This document shows, piece after piece, positions 54,969-64,000 of a DNA stretch of 64,000 nt; the stretch's first letter is position 1, and each line of letters begins with the position of its first letter. Under the pieces are notes generated by a model. The model was not told the origin of the DNA, ran no database searches, and saw only the letters and a list, made by a program, of their open reading frames with translations. The translations under genes were made by a program, and so were the position numbers. The DNA is from Phaeobacter gallaeciensis (GTDB lineage: Bacteria; Pseudomonadota; Alphaproteobacteria; Rhodobacterales; Rhodobacteraceae), in the NCBI RefSeq assembly GCF_001678945.1, contig NZ_CP015124.1, positions 3,510,001 through 3,574,000 on the forward strand, given 5' to 3'.

Positions 54969-56303
54969 ATGACGGATCTTTATCAATCGCAGCGTGCCAT
55001 GCGGCAGATGCGGCGGCAGGCATTGCAGCGCGGTGTCGTGGCCATTCTGGATGTAGGCAGCTCCAAGATTGCCTGTCTTGTCCTGCGATTTGATGGCTCT
55101 GCCCAACCTAATGAAGACAGCGCCATTGGATCGCTTGCCGGTCAATCCGGCTTCCGGGTTATCGGCGCCGCGACCACCCGCTCGCGCGGGGTGCAGTTCG
55201 GCGAAATCTCCGCCATGCAGGAAACCGAACGGGCCATCCGCACCGCCGTTCAGGCCGCGCAGAAGATGGCAGGTGTGCGTGTCGACCACGTGATCGCCTG
55301 CTTCGCCGGGGCCAACCCGCGATCTTACGGGCTGGATGCAAAGGTCGAACTTCAGGCGCAGGAAGTGTCGGAGAACGAGATCGCCCGCGTCCTGGCTGCC
55401 TGCGAGGTGCCGGATTACGGCGCCGGGCGTGAAGTGGTCCATGCTCAGCCGGTGAATTTCGCGCTGGATAACCGCTCGGGCCTGTCGGATCCGCGCGGTC
55501 AGATGGGGCAGACCCTGTCGGTGGACATGCATATGCTGACGGTGGATTCTGCCACCGTGCAGAACCTGATGCGCTGCATTCAGCGCTGCGACCTTGAACT
55601 GGCGGGCATTGCCTCGTCGGCCTATGCCTCGGGCTATGCGGCCCTGGTTGAGGATGAGCAGGAACTCGGCGCGGCCTGTATCGACATGGGCGGCGGGTCG
55701 ACCTCGATCTCGGTCTTCATGAAGAAACATATGATCTATGCCGATGCGGTGCGCATGGGCGGCGATCACATCACCAGCGACATTTCCATGGGGCTGGGTG
55801 TTCCGATGGCGAATGCTGAGCGGATCAAGACCTTTTGCGGCGGCGTTCATGCCACCGGCGCCGATGATCGCGACATGATCGATATCGGCGGGGATACCGG
55901 TGACTGGGAGCACGACCGGCGCACCGTCAGCCGGGCCGAACTGATCGGTATTATGCGTCCCCGGGTCGAGGAGATCCTGGAAGAGGTGCGGGTCCGTCTG
56001 GATGCGGCCGGGTTTGAATATCTGCCCAGCCAGCAGATCGTGCTGACCGGTGGCTCCAGCCAGATCATGGGGCTTGATGCCCTGGCCAGTCGTATCCTTG
56101 GCCAGCAGGTGCGCCTTGGACGTCCACTTCGCGTGCACGGTCTGCCGCAATCGGCGACCGGGCCGGGCTTTGCCTCGGCTGTGGGGCTCAGCCTCTTTGC
56201 TGCGCATCCGCAGGACGAATGGTGGGATTTCGAAATGCCGGTGGACCGCTATCCGGCCCGCTCTCTGCGCCGCGCGGTGAAGTGGTTCAAAGACAATTGG
56301 TAA
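54969..56303 (+). CDS. ftsA: cell division protein FtsA
   Basis: 444-residue actin-fold protein tethering FtsZ to the membrane. Phosphate-1 loop VAILDVGSSKIACLVL, the SHS2/1C subdomain, phosphate-2 GAACIDMGGGSTSISVF and VLTGGSSQIMGLDALA are recognisable. The C-terminal amphipathic helix SLRRAVKWFKDNW is the membrane-targeting sequence. Start ATG 54969 is one base beyond ftsQ. Confidence 0.95.
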   Translation: MTDLYQSQRAMRQMRRQALQRGVVAILDVGSSKIACLVLRFDGSAQPNEDSAIGSLAGQSGFRVIGAATTRSRGVQFGEISAMQETERAIRTAVQAAQKMAGVRVDHVIACFAGANPRSYGLDAKVELQAQEVSENEIARVLAACEVPDYGAGREVVHAQPVNFALDNRSGLSDPRGQMGQTLSVDMHMLTVDSATVQNLMRCIQRCDLELAGIASSAYASGYAALVEDEQELGAACIDMGGGSTSISVFMKKHMIYADAVRMGGDHITSDISMGLGVPMANAERIKTFCGGVHATGADDRDMIDIGGDTGDWEHDRRTVSRAELIGIMRPRVEEILEEVRVRLDAAGFEYLPSQQIVLTGGSSQIMGLDALASRILGQQVRLGRPLRVHGLPQSATGPGFASAVGLSLFAAHPQDEWWDFEMPVDRYPARSLRRAVKWFKDNW

Positions 56304-56731
56304 GGCCTGCGCCCACCCCGGTTGAATTTTGGTGACCTGCACCGCACGCGAGGCGATATTGAGCCTGAAAAAAGTCGCCTTTGTGGGCCTTGCCCCCCGT
56401 GACAGCGCCGCCCGAAACCGTTAGTTTCGGGTTAACGGACGCATTAAGCGACGAGTCTGAAGGCCGGGCAGTGGCCAGACCGCGATAACTCAGAATAGGA
56501 ATTCGGTGCCTATGGGCGTCGGGGTTTTCTGGTGTTTGTGGGGGAGCTGCTAATTAACCGCTAGATCTGTCGTCTTAGGCGAAATACCGCAGATTTCCAT
56601 GGATCAGGGGCCATATTTTGTAGCCGCCGACGCTTTTTGGGATGACGCGACTCCGAGGCTGCGGTACAATTTCCGCAGAAAAGTCAGGAAAAGGCCCTTG
56701 CGGGAGGGCTATCAACACAGGCGGAAAGAGC
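56304..56731. other. intergenic region between ftsA and ftsZ (promoter/regulatory zone)
   Basis: 428 bases without a gene. A CtrA-like site lies at 56421-56436 and another TTAACC at about 56554. An unusually long gap for this compact cluster points to a dedicated ftsZ promoter. Confidence 0.5.
56421..56436 (+). promoter_or_regulatory. CtrA-like site upstream of ftsZ
   Basis: TTAG-N7-TTAAC, one mismatch from the consensus, ~295 bases before the ftsZ start. A further TTAA follows at 56444. Confidence 0.45.
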
Positions 56732-58402
56732 ATGACATTGAACCTTTCGTTGCCCGGACAGGAAGAGCTGAAGCCAAAGATCACCGTATTCGGTGTCGGT
56801 GGCGCGGGTGGAAACGCGGTCAACAATATGATCGAGAAGGCGCTGGAAGGGGTCGATTTCGTCGTCGCCAATACGGATGCGCAGGCCTTGCAGCAAAGCG
56901 CCTCGAAAAGCCGGATCCAGCTGGGTATCAAAGTCACCGAAGGTCTGGGCGCAGGTGCCCGTCCGCAGGTCGGCTCGGCCGCGGCTGAAGAAAGCATCGA
57001 ACAGATCGTCGATCATCTGGCCGGGGCGCATATGTGCTTCATCACTGCCGGGATGGGGGGTGGCACCGGTACCGGCGCCGCGCCGATCATTGCGCAGGCC
57101 GCCCGTGAGCTGGGTGTTCTGACCGTGGGTGTCGTGACCAAACCGTTCCAGTTCGAAGGCGCCAAGCGTATGCGCCAGGCCGAGGACGGCGTTGAGGCGC
57201 TGCAGAAGGTCGTCGACACGCTTATCATCATCCCGAACCAGAACCTGTTCCGCCTGGCCAATGAGAAAACCACCTTCACCGAGGCCTTCTCGATGGCGGA
57301 CGATGTCTTGTACCAGGGCGTCAAAGGCGTGACCGACCTGATGGTCCGTCCGGGCCTTATCAACCTCGACTTTGCTGACGTTCGTGCCGTGATGGACGAA
57401 ATGGGCAAGGCGATGATGGGCACAGGCGAGGGCGAAGGCGAAGATCGCGCCATTCAGGCCGCAGAAAAGGCCATCGCCAACCCGCTGCTGGACGAAATCA
57501 GCCTACGCGGTGCGCGCGGCGTTCTGATCAACATCACCGGCGCTCACGACCTGACCCTGTTCGAACTGGACGAGGCTGCCAATCGGATCCGCGAAGAGGT
57601 GGACCCGGATGCGAATATCATCGTCGGTTCGACCCTGGACACCGAAATGGAAGGCAAGATGCGCGTGTCCGTCGTGGCCACCGGTATCGATGCTTCCGAC
57701 GTGAACACCGACATGCCGGTTGCACGCCGTCCGATGTCGGCGCCGTTGAAGAAAACCGTCAGCGTTGAAGAAACCCGTGCCGCGCCGCTGGAACTGGACG
57801 AGCCGGTTGAACAGCCTGCCGTCGCAGCCACGGAAGCCTCGCACGAGGAGCCGACCCTGTTCGAAGGTCTGGACGCCACCGCAGCGCAGGCCGAAGCAGC
57901 TCCGGCTGAGACCGAAGCCTATGACGACGACGGCCTGCCGCCGCCTGCCTATCAGCCGCAGGTTCCGGAATTCCAGCCGCAGGCCGATGCCGCCGAAGGC
58001 GGGGCCGACAGTTTTGTCGCGCCCAAAGCTCCGGCGCCGGGCACGCCGTCGCCCGAGGCTATCGTGCGTCTGCAGGCCGCCGCGCAACGGGCTCAGCCGC
58101 AGCAAGCGGCACCACAGCCCGCGCCGCAACCGCAACAGCGCCCGGCCGCCGCGGCTCCGCAACAGCAGCAGGCGCCCGCACCGCAGCAGGAACAGCGTCG
58201 CTTTGGCCTGAATTCGCTTATCCACCGGATGACCGGCAGCGCTGCCGAAGGCGGTGAGGCGAAGCCTCAGCCGGTGCGTCAGCAGCCGCAGGCCCCGCAG
58301 CACGCGCCGCAGCAATCCGCCGCGCCGCAACCGCAGCAGCAGGCTGATCCGGATCAGGAACGGATCGAAATTCCGGCCTTCCTACGCCGTCAGGCCAACT
58401 GA
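56732..58402 (+). CDS. ftsZ: cell division GTPase FtsZ
   Basis: 556 residues. The tubulin signature [10 protein letters not shown] is at 109-118, with [15 protein letters not shown] near the start and the T7 loop [11 protein letters not shown]. The GTPase/C-domain ends near residue 320. Then follows a long disordered linker of about 220 residues, very rich in Gln, Ala and Pro, and the conserved C-terminal peptide [12 protein letters not shown] that binds FtsA and other partners. Start ATG 56732 follows GGCGGAAAG. A terminator ends the transcript. Confidence 0.96.
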   Translation: MTLNLSLPGQEELKPKITVFGVGGAGGNAVNNMIEKALEGVDFVVANTDAQALQQSASKSRIQLGIKVTEGLGAGARPQVGSAAAEESIEQIVDHLAGAHMCFITAGMGGGTGTGAAPIIAQAARELGVLTVGVVTKPFQFEGAKRMRQAEDGVEALQKVVDTLIIIPNQNLFRLANEKTTFTEAFSMADDVLYQGVKGVTDLMVRPGLINLDFADVRAVMDEMGKAMMGTGEGEGEDRAIQAAEKAIANPLLDEISLRGARGVLINITGAHDLTLFELDEAANRIREEVDPDANIIVGSTLDTEMEGKMRVSVVATGIDASDVNTDMPVARRPMSAPLKKTVSVEETRAAPLELDEPVEQPAVAATEASHEEPTLFEGLDATAAQAEAAPAETEAYDDDGLPPPAYQPQVPEFQPQADAAEGGADSFVAPKAPAPGTPSPEAIVRLQAAAQRAQPQQAAPQPAPQPQQRPAAAAPQQQQAPAPQQEQRRFGLNSLIHRMTGSAAEGGEAKPQPVRQQPQAPQHAPQQSAAPQPQQQADPDQERIEIPAFLRRQAN

Positions 58403-58424
58403 TTTTTCAGAATATCTCGTGAAG

Positions 58425-58450
58425 AGGGTCGCCATCCGGCGGCCCTTTTT
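58425..58450 (+). terminator. terminator after ftsZ
   Basis: 9-bp stem AGGGTCGCC/GGCGGCCCT (one G-U) with a 4-base loop and a T-run. It closes the dcw cluster. Confidence 0.8.
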
Positions 58451-58615
58451 CCTTTTTTTCCAGAAGGTTGCGCGCATCTAGGCAGTGTTTTGCCTATTCG
58501 TTACAGGGATGTTTCAATCCGTTACAAAGATTGAGTTGAGCCCGCGCGCCCGTTTCCTTACCTATCATCGGCAACACGGCCCCAGATGGCCGGACCCAGA
58601 ACAAAGAGGCACAAG

Positions 58616-59551
58616 GTGCAGAATACCCTGAAAGCATCGGTGACATTTGAAGGCGCAGGCCTGCATTCCGGCCAGCCCGCGCGGATGGTTCTGAAACCGG
58701 CTGCGGCGGATCATGGCATCCGTTTCAAACGGACCGATATCGCTTTGGGCAATTCTGTCATCCCGGCCCGCTGGGACTATGTGGAGCGCACTGCCCTGTG
58801 CACCCGTCTGGTCAACGCCGCCGGTGTGTCGGTATCTACCGTTGAGCACGTGATGGCCGCACTGGCTGGTTGTGGTGTGCACAACGCCCTGATTGAAATC
58901 GATGGACCCGAAGTGCCGATCCTTGATGGCTCCTCGGCGCTGTTTGTGCGCGGGATCATGCAGAAAGGCGTGCGTCGCCTGTCTGCTCCGGTGCAGGTTC
59001 TGCAGGTTCTGAAAGAGGTCAGCGTCGAAAAAGATGGCGCAAAGGCGACCATTCTGCCCTGCGACCGGCTGATGATCGAATTCCACATCGATTTCGCCGA
59101 ACAGGCGATTGGACGCCAGAGCAAGACGCTGGACCTGCGCAATGGGGCCTTTGCCCGCGAGCTGTGCGATAGCCGTACATTCTGCCGCCGCGCTGATGTC
59201 GAGGCGATGCAGGCCAATGGCCTGGCTCTTGGCGGTGTGCCGGGCGAGAACGCTGTTGTTTTCGATGGTGAAGAGGTCGAAAGCGGCGAAGGTCTGCGCC
59301 ATTCGGATGAGCCGGTCCGTCACAAGATGCTGGACGCGCTGGGTGACCTGGCGCTGGCCGGTGCGCCGCTGATGGGGCGCTATATCGGCGAGCGTGCAGG
59401 TCATGCCCTGACCAACACCCTGCTGCGGGCGCTGTTCGCAACCCCCGGCGCGGTGCGTCTGGTAGAGTGTGATGCGGCCATGGTGGCCCGCCTGCCGGGG
59501 CAGGGGCTGGTTTGGGGGGAAATCCCCGCAGCCATCCGCAAGGTCGCCTGA
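58616..59551 (+). CDS. lpxC: UDP-3-O-acyl-N-acetylglucosamine deacetylase
   Basis: 311-residue zinc amidase, the committed step of lipid A synthesis. Zinc-binding His in VSTVEHVMAALAG and His/Asp in RHKMLDALGDLALAG, plus the KASVTFEGAGLHSGQPARM start, are clear. GTG 58616 (AGAGG seven bases upstream) gives the usual N-terminus; ATG 58586 has no ribosome site. A perfect 18-bp palindrome (59549-59566) overlaps the stop codon. Two CGTTACA repeats occur in the upstream region. Confidence 0.95.
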   Translation: MQNTLKASVTFEGAGLHSGQPARMVLKPAAADHGIRFKRTDIALGNSVIPARWDYVERTALCTRLVNAAGVSVSTVEHVMAALAGCGVHNALIEIDGPEVPILDGSSALFVRGIMQKGVRRLSAPVQVLQVLKEVSVEKDGAKATILPCDRLMIEFHIDFAEQAIGRQSKTLDLRNGAFARELCDSRTFCRRADVEAMQANGLALGGVPGENAVVFDGEEVESGEGLRHSDEPVRHKMLDALGDLALAGAPLMGRYIGERAGHALTNTLLRALFATPGAVRLVECDAAMVARLPGQGLVWGEIPAAIRKVA

Positions 59552-59601
59552 TCCCTGCAGGGATCAGCGCAATCATCAGGACACCGATGGAAGACGGACA
59601 G

Positions 59602-59622
59602 GGGCACTTAGGTGCCCTTTTT
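59602..59622 (+). terminator. terminator after lpxC
   Basis: Stem GGGCAC/GTGCCC with a TTAG loop and five T. Confidence 0.8.
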
Positions 59623-59801
59623 CATTTGTCCCTGTGGTCAGGCACCCACCGCTGGGGCGCCGCAGGCTTGACCCGGGCCGACAATCTCTGCCAAGTGAGG
59701 GCGAAGTGGGTTAAAGGCGTTTTGCACGCCAATTGAATGTGCTAGACCGGGCATAACCGGGGTGGACACCCGCGAGTCAAATGCGGTGAGGTAAGGCAAA
59801 G

Positions 59802-60650
59802 ATGATCGGCATCAGGGCAGGAGCCAAATGGATCGGTGCGGTTGTTCTGATGGCTGCATTGTCGGGCTGCGGCGGCGACGGTGGCGCGGCAGAAAAGGCA
59901 GGCGCGCTGGACGGCTATACCCCCAAACAGATCTTTGAACGCGGCGAGTTCGAACTGGAACGCCGCCGGTCCAAGGACGCGGCCTTTTACTTCTCCGAGA
60001 TCGAGCGCCTCTATCCCTATTCTGAATGGGCGAAACAAGCGCTGATCATGCAGGCCTTTTCCTATCACCGTGCCAAGGATTACGAAAACAGCCGCGCCGC
60101 CGCGCAGCGGTTCATCGATTTCTACCCGACCGACGAAGACGCCGCCTATGCGCAATACCTGCTGGCGCTCAGTTTCTATGACCAGATCGACGAAGTTGGT
60201 CGCGATCAGGGGCTGACCTTTCAGGCGCTGCAGGCGCTGCGCACCGTGATCGAGGTTTACCCTGACAGCGAATATGCCAACTCGGCAATCCTGAAGTTCG
60301 ATCTTGCTTTCGACCATCTGGCGGGGAAGGAAATGGAAATCGGGCGCTACTACCTGCGCCACAAACACTACACGTCGGCGATCAACCGCTTCCGTGTGGT
60401 GGTGGAGGATTTCCAGACCACCAGTCACACCCCCGAGGCGCTGCACCGTCTGGTCGAGGCCTATCTGTCGCTGGGTCTGGTCGATGAGGCGCAGACCGCC
60501 GGCGCGATCCTGGGGCACAACTATCAATCGACAGAGTGGTACCAGGACAGCTATAAACTGCTGACGTCGCAGGGTCTGAAGATGCGTGACCGGGGGAACA
60601 ACTGGCTGAGCCAGATCTATCGGCAGTCGATCAAGGGCCAGTGGCTGTAA
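59802..60650 (+). CDS. bamD: outer membrane assembly lipoprotein BamD
   Basis: 282 residues. Lipoprotein signal peptide with lipobox LSGC (lipidated Cys23). The mature part is built of TPR repeats (IFERGEFELERRRSKDAAFYFSEIERLYPYSEWAKQALI onward), the standard BamD/ComL layout. It works with BamA in inserting outer-membrane beta-barrels. It is probably co-transcribed with recN, which follows after 24 bases. Confidence 0.94.
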   Translation: MIGIRAGAKWIGAVVLMAALSGCGGDGGAAEKAGALDGYTPKQIFERGEFELERRRSKDAAFYFSEIERLYPYSEWAKQALIMQAFSYHRAKDYENSRAAAQRFIDFYPTDEDAAYAQYLLALSFYDQIDEVGRDQGLTFQALQALRTVIEVYPDSEYANSAILKFDLAFDHLAGKEMEIGRYYLRHKHYTSAINRFRVVVEDFQTTSHTPEALHRLVEAYLSLGLVDEAQTAGAILGHNYQSTEWYQDSYKLLTSQGLKMRDRGNNWLSQIYRQSIKGQWL

Positions 60651-60674
60651 CAGCGTTTGCAACGGAGCAAAGTA

Positions 60675-62321
60675 ATGCTGCGCGCGCTTGATATCCGCGA
60701 TATTCTGATCATCGACCATCTGGAGCTGAACTTTCAGCCCGGTCTCAACGTGCTGACCGGCGAAACCGGCGCCGGTAAATCGATCCTTCTCGACTCCCTT
60801 GGCTTTGTACTGGGCTGGCGCGGGCGCGCCGAACTGGTGCGTCAGGGCGCCTCGCAGGGCGAGGTGGTGGCGGAATTCGAACTGTCCGAGGGCCATCCGG
60901 CCCACGCGGTTCTGGAAGAGGCAGGCCTGCCTGCCGGGCGCGAACTGATCCTGCGCCGCGTCAATACTGCCGAGGGCCGCAAGACGGCTTGGGTGAATGA
61001 CCGGCGCTGTTCGGGCGAGGTGCTGCGCGCGTTGTCGGAAACTCTGGTGGAACTGCATGGCCAGCACGATGATCGAGGCCTTCTGAACCCCAAGGGCCAC
61101 CGCAGCCTGCTGGATGCCTTTGCCGCGGTGCCGGACCTGCTGTTGCAGACCCGTGCGGCCTGGACGACGGCCGCCAAGGCCCGCAAGACGGTGGAGGCCA
61201 CCCGCGCTGCACTGGATGCGGTGCGCGCCGAAGAGGAATTCCTGCGTCACGCAGTTGAGGAACTGGACAAGCTGAACCCGGAGCCAGGCGAGGACGAGAC
61301 GCTGGATGCGCGCCGCCGCCAGATGCAGGGGGCAGAGCGGGTCCGAGGCGATATCGCCCGTGCTTATGCGCTGCTGAGCGAGGGGGCCGATCCGTCGCTG
61401 GGCGAGGCGCAGCGCTGGCTGGAAGGTGTTGAGGGCGCCGAGGAGATCGGGCTGACAGAGCCGCTGGCGGCGCTCAGCCGGGCGATGATTGAACTGGGCG
61501 ATGCGCAAGATGGCGTCGAACGGGTTCTCTCGGCGCTCGATTTCAATCCCGGCGATCTGGAAGATTGCGAAGAGCGACTGTTTGCGATCCGTGCCTTGGC
61601 GCGCAAGCATGACGTTCTGCCTGATGATCTGGCCGCCTATGCCGATACCCTGCGCGAAAAACTGGCGGCACTGGATGCAGGCGATAAGGATCTGGCCGAT
61701 CAGGAGGCCGCACTGCGCGACGCCGAGGCGGCTTATGCAGCGGCTGCGGAGACGCTGAGTGCCGCGCGCCGTGACAGCGCGCTGGCGCTGGACACAGCGG
61801 TGATGGCTGAACTGGCGCCCCTCAAGATGGAGCGCGCGGTTTTTGAAACCCGGATCACCGCAGGCGCCCCGGGCCCGGAGGGCCACGACGATGTTGCCTT
61901 TACCGTGGCGACCAATCCCGGCGCCCCGGCGGGTCCGCTCAATAAGATCGCCTCGGGCGGGGAACTGAGCCGCTTCCTGCTGGCCCTGAAGGTCTGCTTG
62001 CGCGGTGAGGATCGCGACAAGACGCTGATCTTTGACGAAATCGACCGCGGGGTCGGTGGTGCCACTGCTGATGCGGTGGGGCGGCGCCTTAAATCCCTTG
62101 CCTCGGGCGGGCAGGTGCTGGTCGTCACCCATTCGCCGCAGGTCGCCGCCCAGGGCGCGCATCACTGGCGGGTGCAGAAACGCGTCACCGATGGCATGAC
62201 CCTGTCGGAGGTGGTGCCGCTGAGCGAGACGGAACGGGTGGATGAAATCGCCCGGATGGTGTCTGGCGATACCATCACCAAAGAAGCGCGCGCCGCCGCC
62301 GGAGCCTTGCTGACCGGCTGA
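60675..62321 (+). CDS. recN: DNA repair ATPase RecN
   Basis: 548-residue SMC-like protein for double-strand-break repair. Walker A LTGETGAGKSILLDSLGF is near the N-terminus. Coiled-coil arms fill the middle (Ala/Glu/Arg-rich heptads at about 160-400). The C-terminal half-site has IASGGELSRFLLALKVCL and LIFDEIDRGVGGATADAVG. Start ATG 60675 has GGAG; an in-frame start 18 bases upstream is less likely. Confidence 0.95.
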   Translation: MLRALDIRDILIIDHLELNFQPGLNVLTGETGAGKSILLDSLGFVLGWRGRAELVRQGASQGEVVAEFELSEGHPAHAVLEEAGLPAGRELILRRVNTAEGRKTAWVNDRRCSGEVLRALSETLVELHGQHDDRGLLNPKGHRSLLDAFAAVPDLLLQTRAAWTTAAKARKTVEATRAALDAVRAEEEFLRHAVEELDKLNPEPGEDETLDARRRQMQGAERVRGDIARAYALLSEGADPSLGEAQRWLEGVEGAEEIGLTEPLAALSRAMIELGDAQDGVERVLSALDFNPGDLEDCEERLFAIRALARKHDVLPDDLAAYADTLREKLAALDAGDKDLADQEAALRDAEAAYAAAAETLSAARRDSALALDTAVMAELAPLKMERAVFETRITAGAPGPEGHDDVAFTVATNPGAPAGPLNKIASGGELSRFLLALKVCLRGEDRDKTLIFDEIDRGVGGATADAVGRRLKSLASGGQVLVVTHSPQVAAQGAHHWRVQKRVTDGMTLSEVVPLSETERVDEIARMVSGDTITKEARAAAGALLTG

Positions 62322-62409
62322 CGCACGGGTCACGGTCCTGTGTGCTCAGTGTTGGTGGTTTGGCAACTTTTCTCTGCTTTGAGGGGGGGCAGGAAACTGA
62401 AGGCGAACA

Positions 62410-64000
62410 ATGAAGCATAATTCCCGGACCGGGGCAAAGGTGCTGGCGATGCAGGGTCTTGCATGGCTGCGCGATGTCTGGCGTATTCTTTTGCATCGCG
62501 GGCCAAGCCAGTTTCAATTCTGGATGATAGCCCTGCTGTTCGGTATCTTTGCCGGTTTTGCGGCCTTGCTGTTCCGAAAGGGGATTACCGCCTTTCAGGC
62601 TTGGATCTATGGCGCCGAGGATATTCATTTTCTGCACAGTTTCGCGCAGGATCTGCCGTGGTACATGCTGCTGGTGATCCCCACCGTGGGTGGGCTGGTC
62701 GTCGGAATCATCCTGCACAATTTCACCCCCGATGGGCGGGTGCGTTCGGTTGCCGATGTGATCGAAGGGGCGGCAATGCGCAATGGTCGCGTCGAAATCC
62801 GCGCCGGGCTTGGGTCGGCCATGGCGTCCTTCCTGACGCTGTCGACCGGCGGATCGGCCGGCCGTGAAGGGCCAGTGGTGCACCTTGCAGGCGTCATTTC
62901 CAGCTGGGTCAGCGACCGGATCAAGGCCGATGGCATCACCGGGCGCGATCTTTTGGGCTGTGCGGTGGCAGCGGCGGTTTCTGCCAGCTTTAACGCGCCT
63001 ATCGCCGGTGCGCTGTTCGCGCTTGAGGTGGTGTTGCGGCATTTTGCTGTGCATGCCTTTGCGCCCATCGCCATCGCCTCGGTCGCGGGCACGGTGATCA
63101 ACCGGTTGGAATATGGCGATGTCACGGAATTCACGCTGACCACGCCGGGCGCCTTGCAGTTCTATGTGGAGCTACCTGCCTTTTTGATGCTCGGGCTGAT
63201 TTGTGGACTGGTGGCCGTGGTGCTCATGCGCTCGATTTTTTGGGCAGATCGAGTGGGAACCGATATCCAGACAGCTCTATCGATCCCGCGCTGGCTGCGC
63301 CCGGCGGTCTCTGGCTTTCTTCTGGGGGCGATTGCGATCTGGTTTCCGCATATCATCGGGGTTGGCTATGAGACGACGGTGCTGGCGCTTACCGGTGGGT
63401 TGGTGTTGTCGCAGGCCATCCTGTTCACCGTGGTGAAAACAGCTGCCGTGGCCATCACCATGGGTGGACGCATGGGGGGCGGGGTGTTTTCACCGTCGCT
63501 GATGATCGGGGCGATGACCGGCCTGTCCTTTGGGCTGATCGCGACCTCGGTCCTGCCGGAAGTGTCAGGGACGCATACGCTTTATGCCTTTGCGGGCATG
63601 GGGGCGGTCGCGGCAGCCGTTCTAGGGGCGCCGATCTCGACCACGCTGATCGTGTTCGAGCTGACCGGAGACTGGCAGATCGGCCTTGCGGTCATGGTGT
63701 CGGTCTCCCTGTCGACGGCGCTGGCCTCGCGGCTGGTGGACCGGTCGTTCTTCCTGACCCAGCTGGAGCGGCGCAATCTGCATTGCGCGGCCGGGCCGCA
63801 GGCCTATCTGCTGGCGCTGCTGCAGGTGGGGGGATTGATGCGGCCGCTGGGGGATCCGCGCTGCGCCACGCCAGAGGACTGCGCGCCGCTGGTTGATCAG
63901 GGACTGATGCTGCGCCCCGATCAGTCGCTGGAGGCGGTGCTGCCTGTGTTCGACCGGGCGGATGTGCCGTTCTTGCCGGTGGTTGCTCCGGATGACGTGC
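62410..64000 (+). CDS. ClC family chloride channel/antiporter (3' end beyond window)
   Basis: Open from ATG 62410 to the window edge, 530 codons. About eleven or twelve hydrophobic helices. The ClC filter motif GREGP is clear (TGGSAGREGPVVHLAG), as are SFNAPIAGALFALEVVLRHF and MGGRMGGGVFSPSLMIGAMTG. Where E. coli ClC has its gating Glu (GREGP), Glu is kept here. The final residues (VLPVFDRADVPFLPVV) look like the start of a cytosolic CBS pair. Truncated by the window, not by mutation. Confidence 0.92.
   Translation, partial: MKHNSRTGAKVLAMQGLAWLRDVWRILLHRGPSQFQFWMIALLFGIFAGFAALLFRKGITAFQAWIYGAEDIHFLHSFAQDLPWYMLLVIPTVGGLVVGIILHNFTPDGRVRSVADVIEGAAMRNGRVEIRAGLGSAMASFLTLSTGGSAGREGPVVHLAGVISSWVSDRIKADGITGRDLLGCAVAAAVSASFNAPIAGALFALEVVLRHFAVHAFAPIAIASVAGTVINRLEYGDVTEFTLTTPGALQFYVELPAFLMLGLICGLVAVVLMRSIFWADRVGTDIQTALSIPRWLRPAVSGFLLGAIAIWFPHIIGVGYETTVLALTGGLVLSQAILFTVVKTAAVAITMGGRMGGGVFSPSLMIGAMTGLSFGLIATSVLPEVSGTHTLYAFAGMGAVAAAVLGAPISTTLIVFELTGDWQIGLAVMVSVSLSTALASRLVDRSFFLTQLERRNLHCAAGPQAYLLALLQVGGLMRPLGDPRCATPEDCAPLVDQGLMLRPDQSLEAVLPVFDRADVPFLPVVAPDDV

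Noticed and set aside
59742-62333. 863-codon minus-strand frame across bamD and recN
   Set aside because: It spans two well-supported genes and their spacer; composition is that of an antisense shadow.

Overview
The window is GC-rich, gene-dense DNA from an alphaproteobacterium of the Rhodobacteraceae, most likely the Roseobacter group (Phaeobacter, Leisingera or Ruegeria-like). The evidence is the division/cell-wall order, meso-DAP-type MurE, CtrA-type sites beside division genes, a DUF1127 gene followed by CcsR-type small RNAs, DUF2484, DUF2478 and RTX proteins ending in DFLF. No rRNA, prophage, IS element or CRISPR array was seen.

Layout. 1-4.1 kb: a three-gene quaternary-amine (proline/glycine betaine type) ABC importer whose permease is a double-length fusion. 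4.2-7.8 kb: small proteins (DUF2478, zinc ribbon, YHS, CoA-binding), tRNA-Tyr and an rRNA 2'-O-methyltransferase. 8-16.6 kb: histidine genes hisB, hisH, hisA, hisF and hisE on the minus strand, interrupted by accessory genes: a TetR/DUF2306 pair with two operator palindromes, an AraC/peroxiredoxin pair, a WGR-domain protein, and a HasA-like hemophore domain fused to RTX repeats. 16.8-24.9 kb: an Lrp ligand-binding-domain protein, a second RTX protein, a class-III aminotransferase, three tRNA-Gly(GCC) copies that bracket a NaeI-like restriction-modification pair, a MAPEG protein and an orphan 524-residue protein with an effector-like layout. 25-32.4 kb: pyruvate carboxylase, an FMN-dependent 2-hydroxyacid dehydrogenase and a UvrD/PcrA helicase. 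32.4-33.3 kb: a DUF1127 gene followed by five tandem two-hairpin RNA units whose loops carry the CCUCCUCCC anti-Shine-Dalgarno motif (CcsR/'cuckoo' RNA type). 33.6-34.7 kb: Mrp/ApbC.

35-58.4 kb is the dcw cluster: mraZ, rsmH, ftsL, ftsI, murE, murF, mraY, murD, ftsW, murG, murC, murB, ddl, ftsQ, ftsA, ftsZ. It is interrupted by an opposite-strand flavoprotein (after murD) and an amino-acid permease (after murC). A leader of about 1 kb ahead of mraZ carries repeated TGGGN boxes with 10-bp spacing (MraZ operator type) and a consensus CtrA site; weaker CtrA-like sites precede ddl and ftsZ. lpxC, bamD, recN and a truncated ClC chloride channel close the window.

Together the right half builds peptidoglycan precursors (murE/F/D/C/B, ddl, mraY, murG) and the divisome (ftsL, I, W, Q, A, Z), followed by lipid A (lpxC) and outer-membrane assembly (bamD). 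The left half mixes housekeeping biosynthesis with accessory genes. The observations I rate highest are the CcsR-type RNA array, the NaeI-like system between tRNA-Gly repeats, and the HasA-RTX fusion.
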